From contig NZ_JABWTA010000001.1 in NCBI RefSeq assembly GCF_013371495.1, positions 2,640,693 to 2,704,692 of the forward strand: a stretch of 64,000 nucleotides of DNA, read 5' to 3'. The notes below the pieces were generated by a model. The model had not been told where the DNA came from and did no database searches. It was given only the letters and a program-made list of their open reading frames with translations. Below, piece after piece: positions 47,163-55,636 of this stretch. This stretch comes from Altererythrobacter lutimaris (GTDB lineage: Bacteria > Pseudomonadota > Alphaproteobacteria > Sphingomonadales > Sphingomonadaceae). How positions within the stretch are numbered: position 1 is the stretch's first letter; each line of letters begins with the position of its first letter. The translations under genes and the position numbers were made by a program.

Positions 47163-47617
47163 GACTTCACCTTAGCGGCAATTGCCGCATCAAGCGAGAA
47201 CACGCCTGCTCCGCGTGACATCAGCACCAGCGCCATGGCAACCCACACCAGGTGAACACTCCACCAGGCATCGGGATAGACGAAGAACTGGATGACCAGC
47301 GTCATGATCAGAAGCGAGAGCGAGGCGAAACGGGTTGCAAGGCCAAGGACAAGCAAAATGGGGAAGAAAAACTCCGCATAGGTCGCCATTGGCGCTGCGA
47401 TATTGCTTGGCAGCGGCACGCCGGCATATTCGCTCTCGAACAGGAAGTACGTGATGTCAGAGAGCTGGAACCAGGTCCCTTCTTCTACTTTCGTTGTGTA
47501 AGAGCGCCAGAATACGCCCGCGAGGGCAACACGGGTGAAGAGCAGTGCGAGCCCTTCGAACACACGGCCCGACAGGATGCCTGTCAGCCTGCTATATAAA
47601 GAAATCACACTGCTCAT
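47159..47617 (-). CDS. DoxX-family membrane protein (bufferin/gig cluster)
   Basis: A 152-residue inner-membrane protein with four helices. DoxX family: LALLFTRVALAGVFWRSYTTK, then AEFFFPILLVLGLATRFASL and VYPDAWWSVHLVWVAMALVLM. DoxX proteins are regular members of gig/bufferin clusters (GigD in Caulobacter). Their job there is unproven; a quinone- or thiol-related redox step is a guess. It sits between bufA1 and sigF in a leftward operon. Confidence 0.9.
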   Translation of the reverse strand: MSSVISLYSRLTGILSGRVFEGLALLFTRVALAGVFWRSYTTKVEEGTWFQLSDITYFLFESEYAGVPLPSNIAAPMATYAEFFFPILLVLGLATRFASLSLLIMTLVIQFFVYPDAWWSVHLVWVAMALVLMSRGAGVFSLDAAIAAKVKS

Positions 47618-47649
47618 CTTTACGCCTCCTGCGGTTCAGACTGTTGCGA

Positions 47650-47934
47650 TCAACGCTTGATCGGTGTCAGCGAACCTTTGCCCTTGGGCGTTTCGATGCT
47701 GGTGCATGTGCCTTTCTTGACGAGCTTCCAGGCATTGCCTTGATAGTCGCGCGTCGATGTGCCTGAGCAGCTGGTGCCTGGGCCTGCGGCGCAGTCATTC
47801 TTGCCTGCCTTGGCAACGCCGTAGCATTTTTCCATGCCGCCTGATTGCGCGGCAACAGGGGTTGCGATGAGTGTGGCAGCGGCGGCGCCGGTCATTGCGA
47901 GGCCAGCGAGTGCGGCGAGTGAATTGGTCTTCAT
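47650..47934 (-). CDS. bufA1: Bufferin precursor BufA1/GigA-like (DUF2282)
   Basis: A 94-residue secreted Cys-rich protein. Signal peptide to about 30 (ATPVAAQ), then four cysteines at 37, 48, 56 and 77 in [21 protein letters not shown] and KGTCTS, the DUF2282 pattern. In this class the cysteines are post-translationally modified by the DUF692 enzyme and the product binds copper or similar metals. The start at 47934 has GGAGAG six nt upstream. First gene of the leftward operon, driven by a SigF-type promoter. Confidence 0.9.
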   Translation of the reverse strand: MKTNSLAALAGLAMTGAAAATLIATPVAAQSGGMEKCYGVAKAGKNDCAAGPGTSCSGTSTRDYQGNAWKLVKKGTCTSIETPKGKGSLTPIKR

Positions 47935-48014
47935 GGTTTCTCTCCAAATCAAAAGAACGAGTGGGGGTTTTCAGCATTAAGCGCCCCGACTTGTGTTTCG
48001 GAGCTGCTCGCTGG

Positions 48015-48040
48015 TTCGGCGCGGATCGGAGAAGCGTTAC
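48015..48040 (-). promoter_or_regulatory. SigF-type promoter for bufA1–doxX–sigF–nrsF
   Basis: On the minus strand GTAACG (48035–48040) is followed after exactly 16 nt by CGAA (48015–48018). The published Caulobacter SigF consensus is GTAACC-N16-CGAA, so only one base differs. It would start transcription about 70 nt before bufA1 and make sigF autoregulated. Confidence 0.8.
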
Positions 48041-48064
48041 AGGCCTATAAAACTTTTTTTGGCT

Positions 48065-48090
48065 GTAACCGGATGCTGGAAAGCAGCGAA
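48065..48090 (+). promoter_or_regulatory. SigF-type promoter for bufA2–bufB–bufC
   Basis: GTAACC (48065–48070), exactly 16 nt, then CGAA (48087–48090): a perfect match to the SigF consensus. It lies about 90 nt before the second precursor gene. Its -35 is 24 bp from that of the divergent promoter, and a T7 tract lies between them. Confidence 0.85.
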
Positions 48091-48179
48091 CCCGGCCATG
48101 TCCCCGCTGCGCTTGGACGCGAGAAAAGGAGGGGGCACCCTGATATTGACTACCCCCTTTATTCTATTGGAGAGATTTA

Positions 48180-48467
48180 ATGAGCACTCAAATCCGCAAG
48201 CCAGTTTTCGCTGCAACCGCTGCTGTATTCGCGTTGTCATCCATGGCCGCGTTTGCCGCGGAGCCGCCTGCTGGCTCCACCGGTCGCGCCATCAATAGCG
48301 ACGACACCGTCCACTGTTATGGCGTCCATAGCTGTAAGGGCCAGGCTGACTGCGCGACCACGGAAAACGCCTGCAAGGGCCAGAACGAATGCGCCGGCCA
48401 TGGCTTCAAGGCCATGAAGGCTGGTGAATGTCTGTCCGCTGGCGGCACGATCGGCGACCTCGGCTAA
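48180..48467 (+). CDS. bufA2: Second Cys-rich bufferin-like precursor
   Basis: A 95-residue secreted protein: signal peptide with cleavage near AAFA/AEPP, then six cysteines at 46, 52, 58, 65, 71 and 84, with CKGQ occurring twice (SCKGQADCATTENACKGQ). It is unlike the DUF2282 precursor across the divide but fits a metal-binding substrate of BufB. The bufA2 name is by position and cysteine pattern. The Shine–Dalgarno GGAGAG is the same as for bufA1. Confidence 0.8.
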   Translation: MSTQIRKPVFAATAAVFALSSMAAFAAEPPAGSTGRAINSDDTVHCYGVHSCKGQADCATTENACKGQNECAGHGFKAMKAGECLSAGGTIGDLG

Positions 48468-48486
48468 GGCTTGAGCTTACCCCCTC

Positions 48487-48535
48487 GCGGCCCGGCACCC
48501 ACCCAACCCCCGACCCTCAAGCGGTGTCGGGCCGC
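48487..48535 (+). other. Hairpin between bufA2 and bufB
   Basis: Arms 48487–48499 and 48523–48535 pair at 12 of 13 positions (one G:U in RNA) around a 23-nt loop. No T-run follows, so it is not a full terminator. It could protect the bufA2 message or cause partial termination, giving more precursor than enzyme. Confidence 0.55.
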
Positions 48536-48555
48536 ACCCTCAAACCCGTATCGGA

Positions 48556-49413
48556 ATGGCAGCAATGCAGACCATCGACCCTTTCTCCGGCTTCGGACTT
48601 GGCCTCAGGCGGACGCATTATGCGGACTTTCTCGAGGGCAATGTCGATGTCGACTTTGTTGAGGTAATCTCCGAAAACTATATGGTCGAAGGCGGAAAAC
48701 CGCTGCGCGTGCTGGAAGATATCCGCGCAAAGCATCCTGTGATCCTGCATGGCGTTTCCATGTCGATCGGATCAGCGCACGGGCTCGATACAGCCTATCT
48801 TCAGCGGCTTAAAGCACTCGTGGACCGGATTGAACCGCTCTGGGTCAGCGATCACCTTTGCTGGACGCGCACCAGTGCGCATAACAGCCACGATTTGCTC
48901 CCACTTCCGCTCACGCAAGAAGCGTTGCAAGCGGTGTGCGACAATATTTCCCAGGCGCAGGATACGCTGGGTCGGGCCATGCTGTTCGAGAACCCGTCAA
49001 GCTATCTCACTTTCCCCGAAGACGAGATGAGCGAATGGGAGTTCCTGAGCGCAATGGCGCGTCGGACGGGGTGCTACTTGCTGCTCGACGTCAACAACAT
49101 CTATGTGAGCGCGCAGAACCACGGCTTCAGCGCGGAAGACTATCTCAATGGATTGCCGCTTGACCGCGTTCGCCAGATTCATCTGGCTGGCCATGATCCG
49201 GCCAATGAAAGCCGAGATTTGATCATCGACACGCATGACCGCGAAGTGTGCGAGCCGGTCTGGGCGCTTTATTCCAAAGCCATGACAATGATGCCGCAAG
49301 GCGTTGCGACCATGATCGAGCGTGATGACAAGATCCCGCCACTGCCTGAACTGCTGAGCGAGCTTGAGCTAGCCCGCGATCTGGCACGTACAGCACAAGC
49401 GGTTCCGGCATGA
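48556..49413 (+). CDS. bufB: DUF692 multinuclear iron oxidase, bufferin maturase
   Basis: A 285-residue TIM-barrel enzyme of the MNIO family (DUF692), which oxidatively modifies cysteines of small precursor peptides. Metal-ligand motifs are visible in order: HGVSMSIG, WVSDHLCW, FENPSSYL, LLDVNNIYVSAQNHG, IHLAGH, DTHD and MIERDD. A second ATG three codons in (48565) is also possible. It overlaps bufC by 4 nt. It is the only DUF692 gene here although two candidate precursors flank it. Confidence 0.95.
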   Translation: MAAMQTIDPFSGFGLGLRRTHYADFLEGNVDVDFVEVISENYMVEGGKPLRVLEDIRAKHPVILHGVSMSIGSAHGLDTAYLQRLKALVDRIEPLWVSDHLCWTRTSAHNSHDLLPLPLTQEALQAVCDNISQAQDTLGRAMLFENPSSYLTFPEDEMSEWEFLSAMARRTGCYLLLDVNNIYVSAQNHGFSAEDYLNGLPLDRVRQIHLAGHDPANESRDLIIDTHDREVCEPVWALYSKAMTMMPQGVATMIERDDKIPPLPELLSELELARDLARTAQAVPA

Positions 49414-50195
49414 GCCTCGCATCCTCACAAGCTGCATTCATGGCGCAAGTCCTCGACGAAGAGGCATCACTGCCATCTGCATGGGGCAATACCCAAAGCG
49501 CAGGCATGGGGGTCTATCGCAACAATTACCGCAGCTCGGTCGTCGAAGCCTTGCGTTCAACCTACGAGCGCACAGCGCGCTGGGTCGGCAAGGATGCATT
49601 CCGTCAGGCGGCAGCGCACCATATCATTATGCATCCGCCAGCGAGCTGGACCTTGGACGCAGCTGGCCAAGGCTTTGATCTCACCTGCGCGGAACTGTTC
49701 ACAGACGATCCTGAAGTGGCGGAGCTTGCATGGCTCGAATGGACCATGCTCGACATCTTCACCATGCGCGATCAAGCGCCGCTCGATCAGGCCGGATTTG
49801 CTGCGGCGACCGCCGATTTCGCGGAAAGTGACTGGGGCACGATGCGTTTGGCATTCCTTCCCGGCACGACGCAATGCAAAGTGCGGCACGATCTTCTCGC
49901 GCTTTGGAACAAGCTGTCTTCGGACGACTTCGAACGCGTAGATGCTGCGCTGGAAGCTGCGCAATCCTGCGTCGTGTGGCGTGAAGGCGAGCGCCCGGTT
50001 TTTGCGCTGGTCCCCGTCGATGAAGGCACGGTCCTCGACGCGATGATCGAAGGCGCAAGCTATGAAGAGGCCTGCGCGATCCTCGCTCGTAAAGCCAGTT
50101 CAGATGAAGAGGTCCAGCAAGCGGCGATGCGCGCTGGCGCGATGCTCGGGCGCTGGCTCAATGATGGCCTGATCGCAGCGGTCAATCCGGACTGA
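49410..50195 (+). CDS. bufC: DUF2063 partner protein BufC
   Basis: A 261-residue protein of the DUF2063 type, the usual partner of DUF692 enzymes and thought to bring precursor and enzyme together. Seen: the N-terminal GVYRNNYRSSVVEALRSTYE segment typical of the family, WVGKDAFRQAA, and a C-terminal domain ending AGAMLGRWLNDGLI. The ATG overlaps the bufB stop (ATGA), so the two are made in equal amounts. Confidence 0.92.
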   Translation: MSLASSQAAFMAQVLDEEASLPSAWGNTQSAGMGVYRNNYRSSVVEALRSTYERTARWVGKDAFRQAAAHHIIMHPPASWTLDAAGQGFDLTCAELFTDDPEVAELAWLEWTMLDIFTMRDQAPLDQAGFAAATADFAESDWGTMRLAFLPGTTQCKVRHDLLALWNKLSSDDFERVDAALEAAQSCVVWREGERPVFALVPVDEGTVLDAMIEGASYEEACAILARKASSDEEVQQAAMRAGAMLGRWLNDGLIAAVNPD

Positions 50196-50242
50196 TGACG
50201 AGCCCACTGGCGTGATCAGCGTCGCGTGCTAAACCTGCCCGC

Positions 50243-51355
50243 ATGTTCGATACACTCAAGCGCATTTCTACCGCTTTGTTCGCTGCGCTGATGGCGCTGA
50301 GCGCTGCTTCTCAACTGCACGCGGAGGACGCGATGGAAACTGAAACGCCGCGCTGGTCGATCGCCATCCATGGTGGTGCCGGAACGCTTGATCCTGACAG
50401 TATGACACCGGAGCGCCGGACTGAATATGAAGCCGCTCTTCAAGAAGCATTGGATGCGGGAGCAGCGGTGCTGGCAGCTGGCGGCACTGCCACGGACGCT
50501 GTGCAGGCAGCAATCCTTCCGATGGAAGACAGCCCGCTGTTCAATGCCGGACGCGGCGCGGTTTACACCTGGGATGAGACGCACGAGCTCGACTCTTCGA
50601 TCATGGATGGACGCGATCGCAGCGCCGGAGCAGCCGCTGGCGTAACGGGGATCAAGAACCCTATCCTACTAGCCGAAGCGATCCGTCAGGACGGCCGCCA
50701 TGTGATGCTCGCAGGCGACGGTGCGGAGCAATTTGCAAGCGAGAACGGAATTGATACGGCACCGCCAGAATATTTCGCGACTGAGCGGCGCAAGCGCTCG
50801 CTGGAGCGGATGAAAGCGAAAGAGCTGTCAGCGCTTGATGTCGATCACAAGTTCGGCACGGTTGGCGCGGTGGCCCTAGATATGGACGGCAATCTGGCGG
50901 CGGGGACTTCAACCGGCGGCATGACCGGCAAGCGCTGGGGGCGTGTCGGAGACTCGCCGCTCATCGGCGCAGGCACTTATGCGGATAATCGCAGCTGCGC
51001 GGTCTCCGCGACCGGCTGGGGCGAATTTTTTATCCGCGTGGGTGTTGCGCAGGAGATCTGCACGCGCATCCGCTTCCTTCGAAATCAGGCTCTCTTTGCG
51101 AGCGGCGGCAACCCGGAACATATGACGTGGCTTCACGGTCAGAATTGGGAGCAAGAAGCTGCCGATGCCGTCATGGCAGAAGTCAAACAGCTCGGCGGGG
51201 ATGGCGGCGTTATCCTCGTCACACCCGAAGGCGATGCTCTGTTCTCATTCAACACGACGGGCATGTATCGCGGTCGCGCGAACAGCACCGGTATGAACGA
51301 GATCGCGATATTTGGCGGGCAGGACACAGGCGCAGCTGATACGCCTGACCACTAA
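50243..51355 (+). CDS. Secreted isoaspartyl peptidase/L-asparaginase
   Basis: A 370-residue Ntn-hydrolase with an N-terminal signal peptide (about 1–27). Family motifs: AIHGGAG, PLFNAGRGAVYT and ELDSSIMDG. The autocleavage site is HKFG/TVGAVALD, where Thr206 becomes the catalytic N-terminus, followed by GTSTGGMTGKRWGRVGDSPLIGAG (read in parts). It hydrolyses isoaspartyl dipeptides or asparagine in the periplasm. It begins about 50 nt after bufC but has no evident link to it. Confidence 0.92.
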   Translation: MFDTLKRISTALFAALMALSAASQLHAEDAMETETPRWSIAIHGGAGTLDPDSMTPERRTEYEAALQEALDAGAAVLAAGGTATDAVQAAILPMEDSPLFNAGRGAVYTWDETHELDSSIMDGRDRSAGAAAGVTGIKNPILLAEAIRQDGRHVMLAGDGAEQFASENGIDTAPPEYFATERRKRSLERMKAKELSALDVDHKFGTVGAVALDMDGNLAAGTSTGGMTGKRWGRVGDSPLIGAGTYADNRSCAVSATGWGEFFIRVGVAQEICTRIRFLRNQALFASGGNPEHMTWLHGQNWEQEAADAVMAEVKQLGGDGGVILVTPEGDALFSFNTTGMYRGRANSTGMNEIAIFGGQDTGAADTPDH

Positions 51356-51361
51356 GCAGCC

Positions 51362-52279
51362 TCAGGCGCTTTCAGAAAACTTGTCTGCTTTGCGCTTGCC
51401 GAAACGCATATCGCTTTCCAGCCGCGCCCGCAGCTGCGCATAGAAGGCCTCAAGGAATGCGCGTTCATCGCCTGCGCCAGGGGCCCAGCCGATCTTGTTG
51501 CAGATCGCTTCGTGGACAGCGCCCATCGCTTTGTCATCGCCTGCGCGCAGCACCCGCTCGAGCGTTTGGAGCTCGTGCTCGCCATAGATAGCTAACTCCG
51601 CTTCGCCAAATTCGTAAGTGGTGCCTGTGAGGTCGCTGCGTCCGTCAGCCGCACCTTGTGTGGAGAGCGCATCGGCGAGCTTCGTGCGTGGAGCTTCCAC
51701 GACCCAGGTTCCCGCAACCACATCGCCGGCTCGCAAAGCATCCTTGTTGAAGAAGGGAAACGCCATGAACAGGACAAACCAGATCATGCCTGCGATCCCG
51801 GCATTGCCCATATCGCCGCTCGGAGCGGTGAGGAGGAAAGCGATGGGCAGGAACATCTCGATATCGCGCAACAGGTTCCGCGCGATCACAGCTTCTGCGG
51901 TCAGGCGCCCTCCATCTCTCGCTGCGATACGAATGCCGCAAGCGCGCTTGCCGAGTGTGGCACCTCTTGGTCCCAGCTCGAAGGCAAGGAAGTACCCATA
52001 ACGTGCCAGGAAGAAGAACAGGATTATAACAATGACGAGGAATTCTCCCGCCCCGGAAACGCTTTCTTCCGCTTCGGCCATGGCGTCTTCAAAAACGCCC
52101 GCTGCCATCCACAGGATCAGCATGAAGAAAAGGAACATCCCGATGTAGAGAATAAAGAAGTCAAGCAGGAGTGCAGCCACACGAGCGCCGCGTGATGCGA
52201 CTGTTACCGGCATGGCAACGCCTTCCGGCGTCACCACAACGCGGCGGCGCTTGTCTATATGTCTGACAGCGAGGCTCAT
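51362..52279 (-). CDS. RDD-family membrane protein
   Basis: A 305-residue protein whose first 200 residues hold an RDD domain: RGARVAALLLDFFILYIGMF (Arg and Asp in helix 1), a second helix (FLVIVIILFFFLARYGYFLAFE), GATLGKRACGIRIAARDGG, and a third helix. The C-terminal third is cytoplasmic and polar. RDD proteins are poorly understood transporters or scaffolds. Last gene of a six-gene operon, overlapping the SpoIIM gene by 4 nt. Confidence 0.9.
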   Translation of the reverse strand: MSLAVRHIDKRRRVVVTPEGVAMPVTVASRGARVAALLLDFFILYIGMFLFFMLILWMAAGVFEDAMAEAEESVSGAGEFLVIVIILFFFLARYGYFLAFELGPRGATLGKRACGIRIAARDGGRLTAEAVIARNLLRDIEMFLPIAFLLTAPSGDMGNAGIAGMIWFVLFMAFPFFNKDALRAGDVVAGTWVVEAPRTKLADALSTQGAADGRSDLTGTTYEFGEAELAIYGEHELQTLERVLRAGDDKAMGAVHEAICNKIGWAPGAGDERAFLEAFYAQLRARLESDMRFGKRKADKFSESA

Positions 52280-53340
52280 TGCTCATCTTCCTGCGGTTGG
52301 CCGCGATAAGCAAAGAAGTAAGCCAGCCACAGCATCAGGAATGTCCCGCCGATCAGCAGGCGGTTTTCAGCCCCTCCGACCAATTGCCGCGGGAATGCTT
52401 CGAGTAGCGCCGCAACAACCATCATGATGACGACGCCGACCATGACGAGCGCGCCGCGCTTGCCGCTTTCTGACGCTGCTGCAAGGATTGTGCGATCGCC
52501 GGGGAAAGCCATGTTCCGCCCGATATGAAGCCCTGCCGCGCCGGACAGCAGGATCGCGAACAACTCGGTCGTGCCGTGGACGGACAGCCATGCAGCGAAC
52601 TCGACGGTTAGTCCTTGCCCAGAGAAGAGCCACAGCATCGCGCCAAGCACCGCCATATTGTGAACCAGCAACATCAGCGACGGGATGCCGAAGGCAAAGC
52701 CCAGCGCAAAGGCCAGGATCGCGACGCCCGCATTGTTGCTGAATAGGCTCGCGGCGAAGACCGACAAGCCGCCTGTCTCGTTTTCAACCCTCAGCGTTTC
52801 TTCCAGTACTTCGCGGCTGGCTCCGGGCACGCGGCTGTCAGTGAACTTGGCGGGCACCAGCCGGTAATACCACTCGGTATCGCTTGCGACGAGCAGCCAG
52901 CCCACGATCGTGCCGGCAACCATCACAAACAGAGCGATGCAGACGTCCAGCCAGATCTCGCGCACTGCCCGGCTCCATCCGCCGCGCAGGAAGCCGCTGA
53001 GCCAGCGCCATAGGCCCTGACGCGGTCCGTAGACTTGAAACCAGGCGCGCTGGACAAGCGATTCCAAGTAGGCAAGCGTTGCCGCGTCGAGTGAAGTTGC
53101 GCGCGCAACGGAAAGACTGGAGGCAGCGGTGCGATAGAGAGCTGGTAGAGCGAGCAGCTCTTCATCCGTGACGCGGCGCATGCTGCCGCCTTCCATCCGT
53201 CGCAGGATGTCTTCCAATTGCGTCCATTCCGCTTCGCGCTCCAGCCGGAAGCGATCAGAGCTGAGCGCTGCACTTTCTACGTCAGCAGGCGCTTCGATTT
53301 GGCCGCGCCCGAACCAGCTTGAGATGACAGGAGCCTTCAT
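52276..53340 (-). CDS. SpoIIM-family (stage II sporulation protein M-like) membrane protein
   Basis: A 354-residue protein with a helical N-terminal domain (about 30–110) and about six membrane helices. The SpoIIM-type stretches include FSNNAGVAILAFALGFAFGIP, VHNMAVLGAMLWLF and LSVHGTTELFAILLSGAAGLHIG. In Bacillus SpoIIM belongs to an engulfment complex; this organism does not sporulate, so the job here must differ. It overlaps both neighbours by 4 nt. Confidence 0.88.
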   Translation of the reverse strand: MKAPVISSWFGRGQIEAPADVESAALSSDRFRLEREAEWTQLEDILRRMEGGSMRRVTDEELLALPALYRTAASSLSVARATSLDAATLAYLESLVQRAWFQVYGPRQGLWRWLSGFLRGGWSRAVREIWLDVCIALFVMVAGTIVGWLLVASDTEWYYRLVPAKFTDSRVPGASREVLEETLRVENETGGLSVFAASLFSNNAGVAILAFALGFAFGIPSLMLLVHNMAVLGAMLWLFSGQGLTVEFAAWLSVHGTTELFAILLSGAAGLHIGRNMAFPGDRTILAAASESGKRGALVMVGVVIMMVVAALLEAFPRQLVGGAENRLLIGGTFLMLWLAYFFAYRGQPQEDEQ

Positions 53341-54668
53341 CCGATTGCCTCATGCCTGCGAATATCGAAATAGCGGTCGATCAAACTGTAGCCGATATCT
53401 TCCCATGGCGCTTCGACCACATCGACGCCGAGCTGGCGCAATTGCTCGAGCACTGTGGCGCGCTGCGTGACCAGCGTGTCGGCTGTGACATTACGTGCTA
53501 GTGTCGCTAAGTCGTGAGGCTCTTCGCTCACAAGCTCTTCGAGCTCGCTATCAGTGATCGTGACGAACAGCACCAAGTGTTTCTTCACGAGCCGTCCGAT
53601 GCTTTCGACCATAAGCTGCGCGGCAGTCGGATCAGCGAAGTCGGAGAACAGCACGATCAGGCTGCGGCGCTGCAGCTTCGAAGAGAGAGTCGCTAATGCG
53701 AGTGTGAAATTGGCTTCAGCGCTGTGATAATCCAGGCCTGCGGCCGCGCTCTGTAACCTATTGAAACCGCGCACGTCGCTGACGAATGGCGTGAAGACTT
53801 CCGGCCGTTCTGCAAAGCCGAACAGGGCAACCCGGTCATTGCCTTTGAGTGCCACATATGCGCAGGTCAGGCCTGCGGAGACTGCACGATCAATACGCGG
53901 CAAGCCATCAACCGGCTCGCACATGGATTGGCCGCAATCAAACGCAAGCACGATCTGGTTGTTGCGCTCGCTTTCGTTTTCCCGGGCGTAAAGCTTGGTA
54001 TGGCGGGCGGAGGCTTTCCAGTCGATTCGGCGGCGATCCATGCCCGCTTCGTATTCGGACAAAGCTTCGAATTGTGTGCCTTCGCCGCGAATGCGCCGCG
54101 CGATGAGGCCGATCTGCGCATCGCGCAGGAACATCTGCAATTCAGGCGCGCGAACTGGCGACAAGTCAGGCCAGATTTCCACATCTTCTTCCAGCGCGCG
54201 TGCTTGCTGCTTGGCCCCAAGACCCAGAGGGCCGGTCCAGCGCAGCCAAGCTCGGTCTATCCTCGCGGTGCCTCGCCGATTGGGTTCAACTTTCGTCGAA
54301 CCAGCAAGCGTTCCGGGCTGAGTGGATGGCGCCAGTGTAATGTCTGCGCGTCCGCCTTCGCCAAGCCGCGGATCGAATTGCAAGGCCGCTTCCACAGTGC
54401 CAGCCGGCTTGCTCGCAAAACGCGCTTCGACCGTGAGTGTCGTCGGTTCGCCTACTTCCGCATCGCCGGGCGTGATGACCTCCCAATCGCTCATCCTGCC
54501 GGCCAGAAGACCATCGAAGATGATCAGCGCGAGGAGCATCACTGCCGCGACTGGTGCGGCAAGCCATGCGCCCGGGCTGACCGCGCCGATGACAAGTGCA
54601 ACCGGCGCTGCAATCGCTGCAAGCCAGGCCGCTCTGGCGGTAGGAACAAGAGGAAGCGACCTGCGCAT
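53337..54668 (-). CDS. DUF58 protein (vWA-like, MoxR partner)
   Basis: A 443-residue protein with two N-terminal membrane helices (about 10–50), a beta-rich region, and a C-terminal DUF58 domain with a vWA-like fold. Seen: RRIRGEGTQFEALSEYEAGMD, RRIDWKASARHTKLYARENE, IVLAFDCGQSMCEP (MIDAS-like) and LIVLFSDFADPTAAQLM. Almost always encoded next to a MoxR ATPase, as here. Confidence 0.92.
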   Translation of the reverse strand: MRRSLPLVPTARAAWLAAIAAPVALVIGAVSPGAWLAAPVAAVMLLALIIFDGLLAGRMSDWEVITPGDAEVGEPTTLTVEARFASKPAGTVEAALQFDPRLGEGGRADITLAPSTQPGTLAGSTKVEPNRRGTARIDRAWLRWTGPLGLGAKQQARALEEDVEIWPDLSPVRAPELQMFLRDAQIGLIARRIRGEGTQFEALSEYEAGMDRRRIDWKASARHTKLYARENESERNNQIVLAFDCGQSMCEPVDGLPRIDRAVSAGLTCAYVALKGNDRVALFGFAERPEVFTPFVSDVRGFNRLQSAAAGLDYHSAEANFTLALATLSSKLQRRSLIVLFSDFADPTAAQLMVESIGRLVKKHLVLFVTITDSELEELVSEEPHDLATLARNVTADTLVTQRATVLEQLRQLGVDVVEAPWEDIGYSLIDRYFDIRRHEAIG

Positions 54669-54673
54669 GTTTG

Positions 54674-55636
54674 TCAGCGCGGCGCCTCAGTGCTTTCGAC
54701 GAGCTCTGCAACCAGAACCTCTACATCGCGCCCTTCGATCTCTGCCGAGGGCGAGAGCGTGAGGCGGTGGCGCAGCACGGGCACTGCCAAGGCCTTGATA
54801 TCGTCGGGAATAATGTAGTTGCGACCGTGGAGCGCTGCTCGCGCACGGCCCGCATTGGCGAGCATGACGGCAGCGCGCGGGCTTGCGCCTACGGCCAAGT
54901 CGGTATGATCGCGGGTCGCGCGCACCAGCCGGACGACGTAATCGATAATCTCCTGCGCGACAGTGACTTGATCCACTGCAGCGCTGGCTTCTGCGAGTTT
55001 TGCCGGGTCAGCGACAGCAGTCACACCGATTTCTGCTGGGCGCGGCGGGCCTTGTTTCTGGCCGAACTGCGCGACAATTCTGGCTTCCTCGCTCTCTTGC
55101 GGATAGGGCACTAACAGCTTGAAAAGAAAGCGATCGAGCTGCGCTTCCGGCAAAGGATAGACCCCTTGGCTTTCGATAGGGTTCTGTGTTGCCACCACCA
55201 TAAACCGGTCGGGCAAAGCGTGCGTTTCTCCATCCAGCGTCACGCGGCGTTCCTGCATCGCTTCGAGCAAAGCGGCTTGCGTCTTGGGCGGTGTGCGGTT
55301 GATCTCGTCTGCCAGCAGCAGCTCACAGAAGATCGGACCGCGTGTGAGCGTGAATTGGCTCGTCTGGAAATTGAACAGATTGGAGCCGAGAATATCACCC
55401 GGCAGCAGGTCCGGCGTGAACTGGATGCGCCCGAAATCAAGCCCCAGCGCAGTCGCAAAGCTCTGACCCAAAAAGGTTTTTGCAGTCCCCGGAGGGCCTT
55501 CTAACAAGACATGGCCCTGGCTGACGATTGCGATCAACAGATGCTCGATCATCTCGTCCTGGCCGACGATAGCTTTGCCAACTTCGCTGCGAATACTGCC
55601 AGCCAGATCGCGCAATTGGTCTAGCGTCATGGTCAT
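54674..55636 (-). CDS. MoxR-family AAA+ ATPase
   Basis: A 320-residue chaperone-like ATPase. Walker A GPPGTAKT is at 47–54, Walker B LLLADEINRTPPKTQAALLEAM follows, sensor 1 is in MVVATQNPIESQGVYPLPEAQLDRF (read in parts), and the C-terminal lid has GASPRAAVMLANAGRARAAL. MoxR proteins remodel or activate vWA partners, here the DUF58 protein encoded 5 nt downstream. Confidence 0.95.
   Translation of the reverse strand: MTMTLDQLRDLAGSIRSEVGKAIVGQDEMIEHLLIAIVSQGHVLLEGPPGTAKTFLGQSFATALGLDFGRIQFTPDLLPGDILGSNLFNFQTSQFTLTRGPIFCELLLADEINRTPPKTQAALLEAMQERRVTLDGETHALPDRFMVVATQNPIESQGVYPLPEAQLDRFLFKLLVPYPQESEEARIVAQFGQKQGPPRPAEIGVTAVADPAKLAEASAAVDQVTVAQEIIDYVVRLVRATRDHTDLAVGASPRAAVMLANAGRARAALHGRNYIIPDDIKALAVPVLRHRLTLSPSAEIEGRDVEVLVAELVESTEAPR

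Noticed and set aside
53928-54818. 296-codon + strand frame over the DUF58 gene
   Set aside because: Antisense to a protein with clear DUF58 motifs and 4-nt operon overlaps.
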